Shown here: positions 49,288 to 58,045 of the stretch, piece by piece | Position numbering within the stretch: position 1 is the first letter of the stretch | How the letters are laid out: each line of letters starts with the position of its first letter | Source: Chryseobacterium luquanense | Lineage (GTDB): Bacteria > Bacteroidota > Bacteroidia > Flavobacteriales > Weeksellaceae | Reading direction: 5' to 3' | DNA: 64,000 nt | Assembly: GCF_026460945.1 (NCBI RefSeq) | Contig: NZ_JAOVZV010000008.1 | Location: forward strand, 186,001 to 250,000 | Notes under the pieces: generated by a model | Seen by the model: only the letters and a program-made list of their open reading frames with translations | What the model was told of the DNA's origin: nothing | Database searches by the model: none | Made by a program: the position numbers and the translations under genes

Positions 49288-50700
49288 TTATTTCCATCCA
49301 CCACCTAAAGCTCTGTATAAATCTACGGCAGCTTTCATTTTACTGTATTGTGCATTAGAGATATTCAGTTCGGCATTCAATGAATTGACATTGGCGTTTA
49401 ATACTTCAAGATAATTAGCCATCCCATAGTTCACCAATTCCTGAGAATATTCTACTGAGTTTTGGTAAGCATTCAATTCTTTCGTTTTTAAATCAATGAA
49501 AGAATCCTGTACAGAAAATACTCTGATAGCATCAGAAACTTCTTTTCCTGCAGTAAGAACGGTTTTTCTAAAATTTAAATATGCCGTTTCCTTATTTGCC
49601 AAACTAACTTCGTAGTTGGTTTTAATCTGTCTTTTATTTAAAATCGGTTGTGCTAAACCTCCGATCAAACTTGCAAATAGTGAATTGACACTGAATAAAT
49701 GATCAATATCCACTGACTGTAATCCACCGCTTCCTGTCAGTTTTAAAGTCGGATAAAACTGTGCTTTTGCAGAATTTGTTAATTCAAAAGCATTCATCAG
49801 ATTAAATTCTGCCTGCATTACATCAGGACGGTTTGCCAATAAATTGGCAGGATAGCCTAATGCAAAGTTTGCAGGAAGTGTTTGTCCTTCTAAAGTTGAC
49901 CTTTCAATCGCTTGTGAAGGTTCACCCATCAAAAGACTCATCGTATTTTCCAGTTGCTGAATCTGAGTATCAATATCAATCAACAAAGACTGAGCATTGT
50001 AAACCAAAGCAGCACTTTGCTGAACGGCAACTTCTGTCAGCGTTCCGGCTACTTTTAAAGCTTTCGTAGTTTCAAGATTATTTTCACGGATTTTTATCGT
50101 CTCCTGAATGATTTTTTTCTGATCATCTAAAGTCAATAACTGATAATAACTTGAAGCAATTGATGAAACCAAATCACTTTTCACAGCCTGGTGTGCCGCA
50201 ATATTTCCTAAATACGTTGCCAGCTGAGCTTTTTCCTGAGCTTTTAATTTTCCCCATAAATCTGCTTCCCAAGCGATGCTTCCGGTAATGTCAAACTGGT
50301 TCACATATCTTCTCTCTCCAATGATCTGCCCAAACTGAGTGTTCAAAGACTGCGTCTGAAAAGTATAACCAGGCCCCACTGTTAATGTAGGTTGGTAAGC
50401 GGCTTTGCTCTGTCTCAAATACGCTTCTGCAGAAGTAATGTTCTGCAGAGCGATTCTTATATCTAAATTGTTTTCTAAAGCTTTTGAAATATGCTTTTGA
50501 AGAATAGGATCGGTAAATATTTCTTTCCAGGAAACATTCGCCGTGCTTGTGCTGTCCTGCGGAAGCATATCTGTACGGAAAAGTTTTTCATCTACTACCG
50601 CTGCAGGTCTTTCATACTCCTTTCTGACATGACAAGAAGTAATAACCAGAGCGGTAAGCACTGAAAAAGCAGTTCCTTTTATTATTGATAAATTTTTCAT
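49288..50700 (-). CDS. RND efflux outer-membrane lipoprotein (NodT/OprM family)
   Basis: A 470-residue TolC-like outer-membrane channel subunit. Signal peptide with lipobox (LVITSC, Cys near 23), then two outer-membrane-efflux repeats with long periplasmic coiled-coil helices (for example GNIAAHQAVKSDLVSSIASS and the TLPANFALGYPANLLANRPD block, which is a NodT family signature). It forms the trimeric exit duct for the pump encoded just upstream (21 bp gap). Last gene of a regulator-adaptor-pump-channel operon. Confidence 0.93.
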   Translation of the reverse strand: MKNLSIIKGTAFSVLTALVITSCHVRKEYERPAAVVDEKLFRTDMLPQDSTSTANVSWKEIFTDPILQKHISKALENNLDIRIALQNITSAEAYLRQSKAAYQPTLTVGPGYTFQTQSLNTQFGQIIGERRYVNQFDITGSIAWEADLWGKLKAQEKAQLATYLGNIAAHQAVKSDLVSSIASSYYQLLTLDDQKKIIQETIKIRENNLETTKALKVAGTLTEVAVQQSAALVYNAQSLLIDIDTQIQQLENTMSLLMGEPSQAIERSTLEGQTLPANFALGYPANLLANRPDVMQAEFNLMNAFELTNSAKAQFYPTLKLTGSGGLQSVDIDHLFSVNSLFASLIGGLAQPILNKRQIKTNYEVSLANKETAYLNFRKTVLTAGKEVSDAIRVFSVQDSFIDLKTKELNAYQNSVEYSQELVNYGMANYLEVLNANVNSLNAELNISNAQYSKMKAAVDLYRALGGGWK

Positions 50701-50721
50701 TATTTAAATCTTAAAGATTTC

Positions 50722-53700
50722 TTATTCAGCTAAATTGATGTCTTTTGGTTTGATCGGCTTGATTTTTTCCTGCAAAGTCTGGAAAACCACGTACAACACA
50801 GGGATTACAAATATTCCTAAGATCGTACCTATCAACAATCCAATAGAAGCACCTGTTGCGATGGATCTGTTACCAACTGCACCAATTCCGCTTGCCAAAA
50901 CCAAAGGTAATAGACCACAGATAAAGGCTAATGATGTCATCAAAATCGGTCTCAGTCTCGCTTTAGCTGCGTTGATGGCTGATTCCACGATCGTTTCACC
51001 ATGATGTCTTCTCTGAACCGCAAATTCGATAATCAAAATCGCATTTTTCGCTAACAATCCGACCAACATGATTAATGCAATCTGGAAGTAAATATTGTTC
51101 TCTAATCCCATTATTTTCTGTCCGAAATAAGCTCCCATTACCCCAAGAGGAAGTGAAATTACCACGACTAAAGGCAAAATGTAACTTTCGTACTGAGCGG
51201 AAAGAATGAAATATACAAACACCAAACTCAAAGCAAAGATCAATAAAGTCTGAGATCCTGAACTTAATTCTTCTCTCGTAAGACCTGTAAATTCAACATC
51301 ATAATTCTGATCCAAGGTTTCTTTAGCAACCTCCTGAACCGCAGTAATCGCATCACCAGAACTGAATCCGGCTTTGTTGGCTCCTGTGATTTTTACCGAA
51401 GTAAACAAGTTGTAACGACCAACAGATTGTGGACCATAGGTTTTTGTCAACGTCACAAACTGTGAAATCGGTGACATTTCTCCTGAACTTGTCTTCACAT
51501 AATATTGGTTAAGATCTTCTGCACTTACTCTGTTTTCAGGAAGTGCCTGAATCATTACTCTGAACTGTTTTCCGTACTTGGTAAAGTCAGCACCATAAAT
51601 TCCACCAATGTAGCCTTGCATCGTTGCCAAAATATCATTTACAGAAACTCCTTTTTGTTTAGCTAAAGGAACATTGATTTCCATCATGTACTGAGGATAT
51701 TTGGTATTGAATGAAGTCTGAGCAAATTCAATTTCAGGTCTCTGCATTAAGTTTCCGATGAATTCGTTGGTTTTAGCATCCAATTCAGCAAAATCACCTC
51801 CTGATTTATCCAAAAGTACCATTTCAAAACCTGCACTGTTACCGAATCCCGGTACACTTGGAGGTTGGAAGAATACTACTTTCGCATCAGGCACTTTTCC
51901 TGCAAGACCAAATAATCTCTTAGAAATCTCTTCAGAAGATAATCCATCTCCTTTTCTATCGTCAAATGGTTTCAGTTTAATAAAGGCAAGACCATTATTA
52001 CTACCGTTTCCGGATAATAATCCTCTACCCGTAGAAATCGTGACATTCTGAATTCCAGGGATTTTCATGGCATCTTTCTGCAAAGTCTTCAGAACGTTGT
52101 AGGTTCTTTCCATTGATGCGCCTGGAGGCAACTGTACATCAGTAAAGATAATTCCTCTGTCTTCTGTAGGTACGAAACCTTTTTTCATACTTCCGTTAGC
52201 CCAATAGATAATTCCACAAGTACCCACAAGAATAAGTAAGGTCACCCATTTATGTTTAATTAAGAAATTGAATCCTCTTCCGTAACGGTCTGTAGCCGTT
52301 TTAAATCCAATATTAAATTTATAAAAGAACTTCTGAATGAAATTTTTATTTTTATAATCTTCGTGATGCTCTTCGTGTGGTTTTAAGAATAATGAACATA
52401 AAACCGGACTCAACGTCAATGCATTAACAGCTGAAATAATGATTGCAATAATCAAAGTGATTCCAAACTGCTGATAAAATACTCCGGTTGGTCCTGTAAT
52501 AAATGTCACCGGAATAAATACTGCTGCCATTACCAAGGTAATCGAGATAATCGCTCCTGTAATTTCATCCATCGCCTCTACGGTTGCTTTCTTCGCATTT
52601 GAAATACCGTTTTCCATCTTGGCGTGTACAGCCTCGACGACGACGATCGCATCATCGACCACAATACCAATCGCCAATACCAATGCGAAAAGCGTTAAAA
52701 GGTTTAATGAATATCCAAATAAATTCAGGAAGAAGAATGTACCCACAATTGATACCGGAACTGCTATCGCAGGAATCAAGGTTGATCTGAAATCCTGTAA
52801 GAAAATATACACCACAATAAATACCAGGATAAATGCTTCTATCAAAGTATGAATTACTTTTTCAATAGATGCATCCAAAAATTCGTTGGTGTCAAAGTTG
52901 AAAGTGTATTTTACACCTTCAGGATATGAACTTTCATTTTCTTTAAGCTGCTTTTTAATGTTTTCAATAATCTCCTGAGCATTCGATCCCGGAGTCTGGA
53001 AAACTCCCATACTGATCGAAGGATTGTCACCATTTTCACCAATTCCAGAATAAGAAAGACCTCCCAATTCAACTTTCGCAACATCTTTCAGCATTAAATT
53101 CTGTCCGTCAGGAAGAGATTTAATGATAATATCATCGTACTGTTCTTTTTCACTGAATTTCCCGACATATTTAATGATATATTCAAAAGAACTTCCGCTG
53201 TTTTGCCCCAAAGAACCTGCAGCTGCTTCTCTACTCTGATCGTTAATTGCATTCGTAACTTCCGTTGGAGTAATTCCATACGCTGCCAGTTTTGCAGGAT
53301 CCAGCCAGATTCTCATTGAGTAGTTTTTTCCACCAAAAACGTTGGCTTCACCTACTCCATTGATCCTCTGAAGATTTGGGATAACGTTGATATTCAAAAA
53401 GTTTTGAAGATAAACATCATCAATATTTTTATTCTCAGAATAGAACGACAGATACATCAGTGCACTGGTCTGCTGTTTCTGAGTTACTACCCCAGCTCTT
53501 GTAACCTCACTTGGAAGTAAAGGGGAAGCTCTCGCCACACGGTTTTGAACGTTTACCGCAGCGATATCTGCATCAACCCCTTGTTTAAAAAATACCTGAA
53601 TCTGAGCCGAGCCGTCGTTACCTGCTGTCGAAGTAATATAATCCATTCCTTCAACACCATTGATCTGTTCTTCCAAAGGAACAACTACACTCTTCATTAC

Positions 53701-53868
53701 GGTTTCAGCGTTGGCTCCGGTGTAATTTGCTCTCACACTCACTGTTGCCGGTGCAATGTCAGGATACTGTGTAACCGGAAGCGCTGTCAATCCCAAAACC
53801 CCGAGAATAACAATCAGGATGGAGATTACAGTGGATAAAACCGGTCTGTTAATAAAGTTCTTTATCAT
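50722..53868 (-). CDS. RND multidrug efflux pump, inner-membrane permease (HAE1, AcrB/MexB-like)
   Basis: A 1048-residue proton-driven drug exporter with 12 transmembrane helices and two large periplasmic loops. Proton-relay residues are in place: the Asp pair in GIVVDDAIVVVEAVHAKME (TM4) and Lys in GLLAKNAILIIEFA (TM10). Start MIKNFINRPVLSTVISILIV and the PVTQYPDIAPATV loop are hallmarks of the HAE1 group. It works with the adaptor and OprM-like channel next to it. The substrate range cannot be read from the sequence. Confidence 0.95.
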   Translation of the reverse strand: MIKNFINRPVLSTVISILIVILGVLGLTALPVTQYPDIAPATVSVRANYTGANAETVMKSVVVPLEEQINGVEGMDYITSTAGNDGSAQIQVFFKQGVDADIAAVNVQNRVARASPLLPSEVTRAGVVTQKQQTSALMYLSFYSENKNIDDVYLQNFLNINVIPNLQRINGVGEANVFGGKNYSMRIWLDPAKLAAYGITPTEVTNAINDQSREAAAGSLGQNSGSSFEYIIKYVGKFSEKEQYDDIIIKSLPDGQNLMLKDVAKVELGGLSYSGIGENGDNPSISMGVFQTPGSNAQEIIENIKKQLKENESSYPEGVKYTFNFDTNEFLDASIEKVIHTLIEAFILVFIVVYIFLQDFRSTLIPAIAVPVSIVGTFFFLNLFGYSLNLLTLFALVLAIGIVVDDAIVVVEAVHAKMENGISNAKKATVEAMDEITGAIISITLVMAAVFIPVTFITGPTGVFYQQFGITLIIAIIISAVNALTLSPVLCSLFLKPHEEHHEDYKNKNFIQKFFYKFNIGFKTATDRYGRGFNFLIKHKWVTLLILVGTCGIIYWANGSMKKGFVPTEDRGIIFTDVQLPPGASMERTYNVLKTLQKDAMKIPGIQNVTISTGRGLLSGNGSNNGLAFIKLKPFDDRKGDGLSSEEISKRLFGLAGKVPDAKVVFFQPPSVPGFGNSAGFEMVLLDKSGGDFAELDAKTNEFIGNLMQRPEIEFAQTSFNTKYPQYMMEINVPLAKQKGVSVNDILATMQGYIGGIYGADFTKYGKQFRVMIQALPENRVSAEDLNQYYVKTSSGEMSPISQFVTLTKTYGPQSVGRYNLFTSVKITGANKAGFSSGDAITAVQEVAKETLDQNYDVEFTGLTREELSSGSQTLLIFALSLVFVYFILSAQYESYILPLVVVISLPLGVMGAYFGQKIMGLENNIYFQIALIMLVGLLAKNAILIIEFAVQRRHHGETIVESAINAAKARLRPILMTSLAFICGLLPLVLASGIGAVGNRSIATGASIGLLIGTILGIFVIPVLYVVFQTLQEKIKPIKPKDINLAE

Positions 53869-53869
53869 T

Positions 53870-55054
53870 TTAGAATTTCGGTTTTACTGATTGTACAAGG
53901 CTATCCATGCTTACTTTTTTAGGTTTTACGGCAGTACCCGGTTTTATATTTCCTGTTCCCGCTGCAATAATGACTTCACCTTTTTTAAGTCCGGATTTTA
54001 TCAAAGCTAAATTGTCGATTCTTTCAATGACTTCTACAACCGTATTTCTTGCCGTATCTTTTTCAACTTTATAAACGTAAACAATACCTTGCTGCTCGTA
54101 AGTTGCACTTTCCGGAACCACCAAAACGTTGTCAAATGTCTTAGGGAATCTTATCGTTCCGCTGTTTCCGTTGCTTAAAAGTTTCTGTGCATTTTTGAAT
54201 GCAACTCTGAACTGAATTGTACCCGTTGTAGCGTCGATAGAACCTGTGATGGCTTCAATTCTTCCTTTTTCAGGATATAAGCTTCCGTTGGCAAGTTGCA
54301 ATTCAACCATTGGAAGGTTTTTAATTTTTTCAGGAACACTTGCTCCGACAGATTTTTCAAGGAAGTCAAAATATTCTTTTTCATTCATTGAGAAATAAGC
54401 GAAAACTTCTGAAGTGTCTGAAATCGTCGTTAGTGCTGTTTGGTCTGTTGGTCCGACTAAGCTTCCTACTTTTAATGGTAATTTACCGATCACACCAGAT
54501 ATAGGCGCACGAATAATTGAGTAATCAACGTTAGCTGCTGCTCCTTTATAATTGGCATTCGCCTGCTGTCTTGCAGCAATTGCCTGCTGAACCTGAGCCT
54601 GAGCCTGAGAAAGATTTGCCTGAGCAGTTTGAAGCTGAATATTACTGATGATGTTTTTTTCAACCAAAGGTTTCAGCTTATTGACTTCAACCTGTGCTGC
54701 ATTTACTGCTGCCTGAGCTGCTGCAATGTTTGACTGTGCGGCACCTACTCCCGCTTTGGCTGCTGCTGCAGTTTCATTTAATGTATTGGTTTCCAGACGG
54801 AATAATGGCTGTCCTTTGGTTACATATTGTCCTTCATCCACAAGAACCTGAGTAATGTAGCCTGATATTTTTGCTCTCACGTCATTGTTTACTCTACCTT
54901 CAATACTTGCAGGGAAGACATCATATCCCGTTATATTTTTATTTTCTACCGAAATTACCGGAAATGGTTTTGGGCCATCCTGTTTCGGAGCTTCTTTTTT
55001 GCAGGCAGTCAGAGAAAATGCTGCTACAGAAAATAGTATAAGCTTGTTTGTCAT
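53870..55054 (-). CDS. RND efflux periplasmic adaptor (AcrA/MexA-like)
   Basis: A 394-residue membrane-fusion protein. Lipoprotein signal (FSLTACKKE, Cys near 18), beta-barrel and lipoyl domains (SGYITQVLVDEGQYVTKGQ, then RAPISGVIGKLPLKVGSLVG) separated by an Ala/Gln-rich coiled-coil hairpin (about 95-170, QAQAQVQQAIAARQQANANY). It links pump and channel across the periplasm. One bp separates it from the pump gene and 2 bp from the regulator upstream. Confidence 0.94.
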   Translation of the reverse strand: MTNKLILFSVAAFSLTACKKEAPKQDGPKPFPVISVENKNITGYDVFPASIEGRVNNDVRAKISGYITQVLVDEGQYVTKGQPLFRLETNTLNETAAAAKAGVGAAQSNIAAAQAAVNAAQVEVNKLKPLVEKNIISNIQLQTAQANLSQAQAQVQQAIAARQQANANYKGAAANVDYSIIRAPISGVIGKLPLKVGSLVGPTDQTALTTISDTSEVFAYFSMNEKEYFDFLEKSVGASVPEKIKNLPMVELQLANGSLYPEKGRIEAITGSIDATTGTIQFRVAFKNAQKLLSNGNSGTIRFPKTFDNVLVVPESATYEQQGIVYVYKVEKDTARNTVVEVIERIDNLALIKSGLKKGEVIIAAGTGNIKPGTAVKPKKVSMDSLVQSVKPKF

Positions 55055-55056
55055 TT

Positions 55057-55512
55057 TTATAGTTTATTAAGAGATTCCTGAATATTTACGATACTTTTAT
55101 TTAAAAGAGATTTATAAACCTCCATTTTTTGGTCATAGTCTTCATCTTTTATTTTTCTGAATTGATTAAGATCGTCTAAGAGTTTAAGCTCATCCTGCAT
55201 TTTCTGAACTATTTTTTCAAATCTGATTTTTTTATAATCATCATTGGCGAAAAAATAACGTTTTCTCTCATCCATTTTATTGACATCGATAATCAATTCT
55301 GAATTTATAAGTAAGTTGAGACTGGTAGAAACAGAACTTTTGCTTGCCGAAAAAACTTCGACAAACTCATCAAAAGTAATTCCCACCTTCTCAAAATCGA
55401 AAATCAGGTAGGAATAAATTTTTGAAGCCAAAGGTGGCAGATTGAGAATAGTGCCGTAAAATTTTACCGCATCCTGAAAGATTTTCTCATCTACTTCCAG
55501 ACTTTTTTTCAT
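55057..55512 (-). CDS. GbsR/MarR-type transcriptional regulator
   Basis: A 151-residue winged-HTH regulator, first gene of the efflux operon. The HTH lies at about 45-80: FDEFVEVFSASKSSVSTSLN (S.S.VS..L pattern), followed by the wing (VNKMDERKRYFF) and a long C-terminal dimerisation helix. It very likely represses the operon, including itself, and is released by a pump substrate. A perfect 15-bp palindrome lies over its promoter (55542-55556), a good operator candidate. Confidence 0.85.
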   Translation of the reverse strand: MKKSLEVDEKIFQDAVKFYGTILNLPPLASKIYSYLIFDFEKVGITFDEFVEVFSASKSSVSTSLNLLINSELIIDVNKMDERKRYFFANDDYKKIRFEKIVQKMQDELKLLDDLNQFRKIKDEDYDQKMEVYKSLLNKSIVNIQESLNKL

Positions 55513-55529
55513 TATAGAATAATTTTGAA

Positions 55530-55556
55530 CAAATTTAAAAATTAGTTCGGAACTAA
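55530..55556 (-). promoter_or_regulatory. Promoter and palindromic operator of the efflux operon
   Basis: Minus-strand TAAATTTG (55537-55530, perfect TAnnTTTG) preceded by the palindrome TTAGTTCGGAACTAA (55542-55556), only 4 bp away, so a bound repressor would block the promoter. The regulator's ATG is 17 bp further on. Confidence 0.6.
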
Positions 55557-55635
55557 ACGAACAAACTCAATAGAGTTTATAAATAAACAGTTTCTTAAAG
55601 AATCAATGAAAACAGATTTAACTTTTTGCTGTTTT

Positions 55636-56154
55636 TTAAATCAACACTTTTTCAAAAGCTTTTCGCACACCGCCTGCAAGAAAAACTTCACCACAATACG
55701 AGTAGCCTTTGGATTCCAAAATTTTTAGCATGGCGAGATTGTCATAATTGGTATCTACTTTTATGCTGGAAACATTTTGTGATTTTGTAAAATCTTCAAT
55801 ATAATCGAAAAGTTTTTTTGCAAGTCCCTGTCCTGCAAAGTCTTCAGAAACTGCTACTCTATGAACTACGACGAATTCTCCATTAGTAAGCCACTCACCT
55901 TCAATGGAGCTGTAAGCAGGTTCATCATTAAATATTAATGCTACAAAAACAGCTACTTCACCATCAACTGTAAGAACGTAACCAAATTCTTTTGATACAT
56001 CACTTTCTACCGTTTGTAAATTCGGATAACCGTTTTGCCACTGTGCACTTCCGTCTACCCTTCTTCGTTCGATAGATTGCTGGATAATTTTCCATATAAT
56101 ATTGATGTCTGTGGTATCTGCTTTTCTAAAATGGATTTCGTTTTTATGAGTCAT
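55636..56154 (-). CDS. GNAT family N-acetyltransferase
   Basis: A 172-residue acetyltransferase. Typical GNAT blocks: IHFRKADTTDINIIWKIIQQ (beta1-alpha1), GYVLTVDGEVAVFVALIF (beta2-3), VVHRVAVSEDFAGQGLAKKL with the acetyl-CoA pyrophosphate loop (motif A, Q/RxxGxG/A variant FAGQGLAKKLFD), and VDTNYDNLAMLKILESKGYS (motif B). Substrate unknown; this subgroup includes small-molecule and antibiotic acetyltransferases. Single gene. Confidence 0.87.
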   Translation of the reverse strand: MTHKNEIHFRKADTTDINIIWKIIQQSIERRRVDGSAQWQNGYPNLQTVESDVSKEFGYVLTVDGEVAVFVALIFNDEPAYSSIEGEWLTNGEFVVVHRVAVSEDFAGQGLAKKLFDYIEDFTKSQNVSSIKVDTNYDNLAMLKILESKGYSYCGEVFLAGGVRKAFEKVLI

Positions 56155-56258
56155 ATAAAGTTTTTATTACAAACTTGTAAGTTGGCAAATAACATAATTA
56201 GTGCCAAAAAATTCATATTAAAATTTTATTAAGAAAATAATAATTTGTTGCTGAGTGC

Positions 56259-56298
56259 TAAAAAAAAACCGAAAATTAAAATGAATTAATTTTCGGTT
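56259..56298 (-). terminator. Terminator after the DUF2007 gene
   Basis: Perfect 13-bp stem AACCGAAAATTAA (56267-56279) / TTAATTTTCGGTT (56286-56298) with 6-nt loop and an 8-nt minus-strand T-run. Confidence 0.85.
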
Positions 56299-56333
56299 CC
56301 GAAGTAGTAAAATTTAAAATTATGAAATTGTTT

Positions 56334-56564
56334 TTATTGATTCTGATTTTGTTGAAGATAAGCATCTATAATGTCAAATGCTTTCTTTTCATCCTGCAGA
56401 TCTACCATCACTTTTAAAGTTGTTGCTGTAGGTGTTGTAGTAAAAGTAAGATAATTATTTTCTACATCATTAGTGATCTGTGCATCTTCTAACTTTGACT
56501 TTATCAACTGTATTTCTGCAGGCTTGTCACTTTCAAAAACTGATACTCTCGTGTTTCTTTCCAT
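56334..56564 (-). CDS. DUF2007-family small protein
   Basis: A 76-residue protein fitting the DUF2007 (putative signal-transducing) family: RVSVFESDKPAEIQLIKSKLEDAQI at the start (in pieces RVSVFESDKPAEIQLIKSKL, EDAQI) forms the beta-alpha unit in which the helix precedes a NDVENNYLTF strand, and VMVDLQDEKKAFDIID closes it. A ferredoxin-like fold; function unknown. It lies downstream of the lysine 6-aminotransferase gene and may share its transcript. Confidence 0.8.
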   Translation of the reverse strand: MERNTRVSVFESDKPAEIQLIKSKLEDAQITNDVENNYLTFTTTPTATTLKVMVDLQDEKKAFDIIDAYLQQNQNQ

Positions 56565-56626
56565 ATAAAATCCATTTTGAGTATCTAAATTTAGAATTTT
56601 TTTTTCAGAATTCCAAATTTGGAGTT

Positions 56627-57952
56627 TTAAATATTATTAATATTATTTTCAATTTTGTCTAAAGCAATTTGAATTTCCTCTTTAGTAACATTTAAATGTG
56701 GTCTGAATCTTATTGACTGATCTCCGCAAGAAAGGATAATTAAACCGTCATTATACAATTCATTTCTCATTTGATCTCTATGTTCTCCTGAAGGCAAATC
56801 TATTGCGCACATCAAACCTTTACCTCTTGCATTAGATAATTTTTCAGGATATTTCTGAGCTAAGTTTTGTAAACCTTCCAAAAGATATTCACCAACAATA
56901 TTGGCATTTTCTAAAAGATTTTCTTTTTCAATAACTTCCATTACCAATTGAAAACGAAGCATATCAATAAAGTTTCCGCCAAAAGTAGAATTGATTCTTG
57001 AGCTTTCACGGAAAACATTATTAGGAATTTCGTCAAATTTTTCTTTGTTCGCTAAAACTCCACAAACCTGAGTTTTTTTACCGAACGAAATAATGTCAGG
57101 TCTTACACTTAAATGTTCAAAAGCCCACATTTTACCGGTAATTCCGATTCCTGTCTGTACTTCGTCAAAAATTAAAAGAACTTCATGCTCGTCGCAGATA
57201 TTTCTTAAACCGACAAAAAATTCGTCTCTGAAATGATTGTCGCCACCTTCAGCCTGAATCGGTTCTATGATAATACAAGCTACTTTATCAGGATTTGAAA
57301 GAATTGATTCTGTGATTTGGAGCAAAGCTAAATTTTCATTTTTAATGGTTTCCTCTAAATTTTCTTCAGTAATCGGGAAATGTAATTTAGGATTCAAAAT
57401 TCTCGGCCATTCAAACATCGGGAAATATTGATATTTTCTTGGATCTGAAGTGTTGGTTAAACTTAAAGTATACCCACTTCTTCCGTGAAATGCCTGTCTG
57501 AAATGAATACAAATTCCCGCTTCAATATCTAAACCTTTTTCGAAATTTTTTCTTGTTTTCCAATCGAAACAAGCTTTCATAGCATTTTCAACACCCAAAG
57601 CTCCACCTTCAATAAAAAATGCATACTGCAATTCTTTAGGTAAAACTACTCTTTCGAAAACTTCAAGAAAATGTGCATATTCTTTAGAATAAACATCTGC
57701 CAAAGTTGGTTTGTTGACAGCCATTTTTCCCAGCCATTCAGATTTTTCAACTAAATAAGGGTGATTGTAACCGATAGAAGCAGAGCCGAACATTGAAAAC
57801 ATATCAAGAAAATTTTTTCCTGAAACCGAATCATGAATCCACGATCCGTGAGAATTTTCAATATCCATTACAAAGTCAAAACCGTCTGCTAAAACGTGTT
57901 TTCCTACGGTTTCTTTTATTTTATTTGACTGAATTTCTACTGTATTGTCCAT
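56627..57952 (-). CDS. lat: L-lysine 6-transaminase
   Basis: A 441-residue class III PLP aminotransferase that moves the epsilon-amino group of lysine to 2-oxoglutarate, giving aminoadipate semialdehyde. Landmarks: GSWIHDSVSGKNFLDMFSMF, FFIEGGALGVENAMKACFDW, IIEPIQAEGGDNHFRDEF, LLIFDEVQTGIGITGKMWAF (Asp binding PLP) and SFGKKTQVCGV with the Schiff-base Lys. The closest family memory is Lat of lysine-degrading and beta-lactam producers. It follows the aldehyde dehydrogenase gene by 93 bp, the enzyme for the next step. Confidence 0.9.
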   Translation of the reverse strand: MDNTVEIQSNKIKETVGKHVLADGFDFVMDIENSHGSWIHDSVSGKNFLDMFSMFGSASIGYNHPYLVEKSEWLGKMAVNKPTLADVYSKEYAHFLEVFERVVLPKELQYAFFIEGGALGVENAMKACFDWKTRKNFEKGLDIEAGICIHFRQAFHGRSGYTLSLTNTSDPRKYQYFPMFEWPRILNPKLHFPITEENLEETIKNENLALLQITESILSNPDKVACIIIEPIQAEGGDNHFRDEFFVGLRNICDEHEVLLIFDEVQTGIGITGKMWAFEHLSVRPDIISFGKKTQVCGVLANKEKFDEIPNNVFRESSRINSTFGGNFIDMLRFQLVMEVIEKENLLENANIVGEYLLEGLQNLAQKYPEKLSNARGKGLMCAIDLPSGEHRDQMRNELYNDGLIILSCGDQSIRFRPHLNVTKEEIQIALDKIENNINNI

Positions 57953-58045
57953 ATAATTGTGATTGAAAGATTGAAATATTTAAAGATTTAAAATAACTGA
58001 GGACAACATCTTAAATCTTTAAATAACTTGAATTTTAATTATAAT

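Noticed and set aside
47861..49300. Integrated island at tRNA-Ala
   Set aside because: No integrase, no second copy of the tRNA 3' end downstream as far as the efflux operon. Kept only as a question about the single AlbA-type gene.
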